A stretch of 64,000 nt of DNA from NCBI RefSeq assembly GCF_003987435.1, contig NZ_PIQG01000001.1, forward strand, positions 744,001-808,000, in the 5' to 3' direction. A program made the translations under genes and the position numbers. The DNA comes from Pseudidiomarina taiwanensis. Lineage in GTDB: Bacteria; Pseudomonadota; Gammaproteobacteria; Enterobacterales; Alteromonadaceae. Below, one piece after another: positions 61,060 through 64,000 of this stretch (positions are counted from its first letter, which is position 1; each line of letters opens with the position of its first letter). Under the pieces are notes generated by a model, which saw nothing but the letters and a program-made list of their open reading frames with translations, did no database searches and was not told the origin of the DNA.

Positions 61060-61461
61060 AGAACCTTCTGTAACTTCTATAGATACATTTTCAAGATTCT
61101 GAAGTACCTTGATAAGCTGCTTTACAACTCGATTTGCATCTTCTTTTCCTTGTTCAGAATACACCGCTAACCGAACGCAATTTGCATTTATCAAGTTCCC
61201 AATCATGATAAAGGACTTCCCTTCATCTGCATAAAGGGTTGATTGGAATTGATTTGTTTTTGCGAAGTGCTCTGCATTACCAGCAGATGATTTCACGGTA
61301 AAACCAAGAGTTTTAGACAGCTCCTCAACTTTTGTGCTGACGAGCGGAGCCATTTTGGACTCTGCTACAACCAAGCTAACCACCGCTTGTGGTGAGTAAG
61401 TGGTTTTGGAGCACCCAGTTAGTAACGCCATAATTGCTACCATCACTATTTTAAATTTCAT
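61030..61461 (-). CDS. Lipoprotein, candidate immunity protein (C-terminus altered by IS)
   Basis: 143 aa. Lipobox LLTGC with Cys17. No recognised domain. It starts by TAATG overlap with a broken upstream ORF tail, the arrangement of a toxin and its immunity gene, hence the tentative role. The last codons (VKNFV and the stop) coincide with the IS256-type terminal repeat, so the native C-terminus may have been replaced. Codon and base use is AT-richer than the housekeeping genes. Homology was not testable. Confidence 0.65.
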   Translation of the reverse strand: MKFKIVMVAIMALLTGCSKTTYSPQAVVSLVVAESKMAPLVSTKVEELSKTLGFTVKSSAGNAEHFAKTNQFQSTLYADEGKSFIMIGNLINANCVRLAVYSEQGKEDANRVVKQLIKVLQNLENVSIEVTEGSDCETVKNFV

Positions 61462-61562
61462 TAGTACTTAGGTCCTTTCATTAAATCACTTCTCAATTGT
61501 TGCCTAAATTGAGCTTCACGACGAAGAACACCCCTGCCGTCACTGCTAAGTAATAAAACCCG
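61461..61562 (-). pseudogene. C-terminal tail of an interrupted toxin-like ORF
   Basis: 33 codons open from the edge of the IS3-family element to a TAA at 61461-61463, reading RVLLLSSDGRGVLRREAQ and ending LMKGPKY. It has no start of its own. The stop overlaps the lipoprotein start (TAATG). It is most simply the remaining C-terminal end of a gene cut by the insertion; similarity to a known toxin was not recognised. Confidence 0.6.
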
Positions 61563-61629
61563 TGTAGTGGCAGAATAAACCCGAACACCATTTTAGGTGG
61601 TAGTATTACTCCTAACGAAGAGGTGTTCA

Positions 61630-62810
<1,181 letters not shown>

Positions 62811-62851
62811 CCACTACAAAGGGAGTTATCCCCCCTACCAAGCAAAGCGAA

Positions 62852-63325
62852 TCAATTCTTAATACAGCTACCATTATCTCCGTATATCGCTATATACCAG
62901 TGAGGGTTACCATTGATTTGCTCGATATATGCAACATGGTTTTTAAGGTTGCTTAGATAATTATCAGAATTTATGTACTCAACGGTTAAACCGCATCCAT
63001 CTGTTGACAAACCATATGAATCTATAATGAATCTAACATTGTCTATTTCACTGCGATTGATTTTACCTCTTAGGACTGATATTTTTTTAAGATTAGCTTG
63101 TATAAGCAACCCAACTAACCTGCGATAAACCTCACCTTTAAATTTATCTTCATCCGAAGTATCAACCACATCTATTTTTACGTCCTGCTCAAGAACGCTC
63201 ACAATTTGCATGGCTGTTTCACTATTAGCTCCCCACCATTGGGTAGCTATAGATTTATCCATTTTTGAGCAGCTAGGGATGCTAAAAATCAACAGGATTA
63301 GAGCAAAACATTTAATCCTATTCAT
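62852..63325 (-). CDS. Lipoprotein, candidate immunity protein for the type-44-like toxin
   Basis: 157 aa. Signal peptide with lipobox IPSC (Cys19), so exported and lipid-anchored. Two further Cys residues (near 120 and 154) could pair. No known domain recognised. It begins 4 bp after the toxin stop on the same strand, the usual place for an immunity gene; a lipoprotein would act if the toxin works in or crosses the periplasm. Its distance to IS3 is 33 bp. Confidence 0.65.
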   Translation of the reverse strand: MNRIKCFALILLIFSIPSCSKMDKSIATQWWGANSETAMQIVSVLEQDVKIDVVDTSDEDKFKGEVYRRLVGLLIQANLKKISVLRGKINRSEIDNVRFIIDSYGLSTDGCGLTVEYINSDNYLSNLKNHVAYIEQINGNPHWYIAIYGDNGSCIKN

Positions 63326-63329
63326 AGTG

Positions 63330-64000
63330 TCACCTCACAAATTCATCGTTTGTTTTTATGTGAAAATAATCCCAGCCCCGCATTATGTGAAATGAGTCGC
63401 CTATATTATCACCAAACGTCCAACCCGACATAACCTCTCTGCGCACTTGGGTAGCTCGTATAGGTGAAAAAGCCCCGGAAACTAGTGATACAGCCGCTTC
63501 TAATTTATTGCCCCCGCCCTGCCTGAATGCCTGATTAGCTCCAGCCCCAGTGACTGATGCGTTTAGTGAGAACCCATACGCAGCAGCTATTACGCCAAAA
63601 TGAAAGTTACCAAATTCATCCAATTGCTCCGTAGTAAACAAACCTGATTCCAGCAATTTTTTATTGTTTTTGTAATCCCAGTCGCCAAACGTAATAACCT
63701 TATCTTTCCATTTCAAAAAATCTGACAGCCCCATCTCAGATGCTTGCCTAATATTTTCCGACAGGTCAATTTCACCAACACGAAGTATCTCACCATATTT
63801 TTCTTCGACAAATTCGTCGGCCTTTATTTGTCGCTCGGAGCGTCCATCTTGCTGCCCACCGCTTACATTGGTACCACTCGCCTGCTCCGCAGGTGCACCA
63901 ATAGCAGATATGGTCATCATTCCCGTGCTGTTATTGACTGAGGCTGTCACACCATTTTTACTGGCCGAGACTTTTTCAATTCGGGTGACCGTATCGCCAC
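63330..64000 (-). CDS. Polymorphic toxin C-terminal region, type-44-like (partial)
   Basis: At least 223 codons, open to the right edge, so the N-terminal delivery part is unseen. A low-complexity linker (GAPAEQASGTNVSGGQQDGRS ERQ) is followed by a compact domain with WKDKVITFGDWDYKNN, EFGNFHFGVIAAAYGF and a Gly-Asp-containing tail FGDNIGDSFHIMRGWDYF. The xWDYKN ... FGNFxxGxxxAAxG pattern is what I recall for bacterial toxin 44 (Ntox44). Upstream repeats such as TVTRIEKVSA would fit an RHS or adhesin-like carrier, not confirmed. A lipoprotein gene follows after 4 bp. Confidence 0.65.
   Translation of the reverse strand, partial: GDTVTRIEKVSASKNGVTASVNNSTGMMTISAIGAPAEQASGTNVSGGQQDGRSERQIKADEFVEEKYGEILRVGEIDLSENIRQASEMGLSDFLKWKDKVITFGDWDYKNNKKLLESGLFTTEQLDEFGNFHFGVIAAAYGFSLNASVTGAGANQAFRQGGGNKLEAAVSLVSGAFSPIRATQVRREVMSGWTFGDNIGDSFHIMRGWDYFHIKTNDEFVR

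Overview
The window reads as a chromosome segment of a marine gammaproteobacterium, most probably an Alteromonadales member close to Idiomarina/Pseudidiomarina. This is inferred from gene content and order: a TonB2/TtpC-type operon, nrdR-ribD-ribBA, hemA-prfA-prmC-sirB2-sirB1-kdsA, lolB-ispE-prs-rplY-pth-ychF, a Met-Leu-Gln-Gln-Leu tRNA cluster, miaB-ybeZ-ybeY-corC-lnt, and leuS-lptE-holA-nadD-rsfS-rlmH-mrdA-rodA-mltB-rlpA-dacA-dat-ybeD-lipB-lipA. No taxonomic search was possible. About 60 kb is dense housekeeping sequence with very short or overlapping gene junctions. The last 3.3 kb is AT-richer accessory DNA.

Layout. 1-4.2 kb (minus): six-gene TonB2-type energy-transduction operon (DUF3450, TtpC, ExbB, ExbD, TonB, TPR). 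4.5-8 kb: a short PriC-like gene, tryptophan 2,3-dioxygenase, the 4.5S/SRP RNA with a clear promoter, and an enoyl-CoA hydratase/FabH-like pair. 8.1-12.1 kb (plus): rlmG, a periplasmic cyclophilin, an AmpG-like transporter and a PanE-like reductase. 12.1-16 kb (minus): ribBA (degenerate RibA half), ribD, nrdR, glyA. 16.2-18.5 kb: ettA, convergent with a PsrA-like TetR regulator that has its own candidate operator. 18.6-25.7 kb (minus): the hemA...kdsA operon, carrying two extra genes (a receiver-only response regulator and a DUF819 membrane protein). 25.8-30.8 kb (plus): lolB to ychF. 30.8-35.1 kb (minus): a tightly coupled operon of cupredoxin, GGDEF/EAL protein, DUF3034 protein and exported truncated haemoglobin. 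35.2-40.1 kb: fumC, a SIMPL protein, five tRNAs, a UbiF-like hydroxylase and an EamA permease. 40.2-60.6 kb (plus): tRNA modification, rRNA maturation, lipoprotein and LPS export, cell elongation and lipoate genes.

60.7-64 kb: a small genomic battlefield. It holds an IS256-family transposase remnant, an intact-looking 1.26-kb IS3-family element with a programmed frameshift site, and pieces of a polymorphic-toxin locus read on the minus strand. The toxin (type-44-like tip) enters from beyond the right edge and is followed by a lipoprotein that is a candidate immunity protein. Beyond the IS3 element lies the C-terminal tail of a second toxin-like ORF, fused by TAATG to another lipoprotein gene. 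This looks like an orphan toxin-immunity cassette cut by the IS.

The two most promising unusual systems are the copper/haem/c-di-GMP operon at 30.8-35.1 kb and the toxin-immunity array at 61-64 kb.
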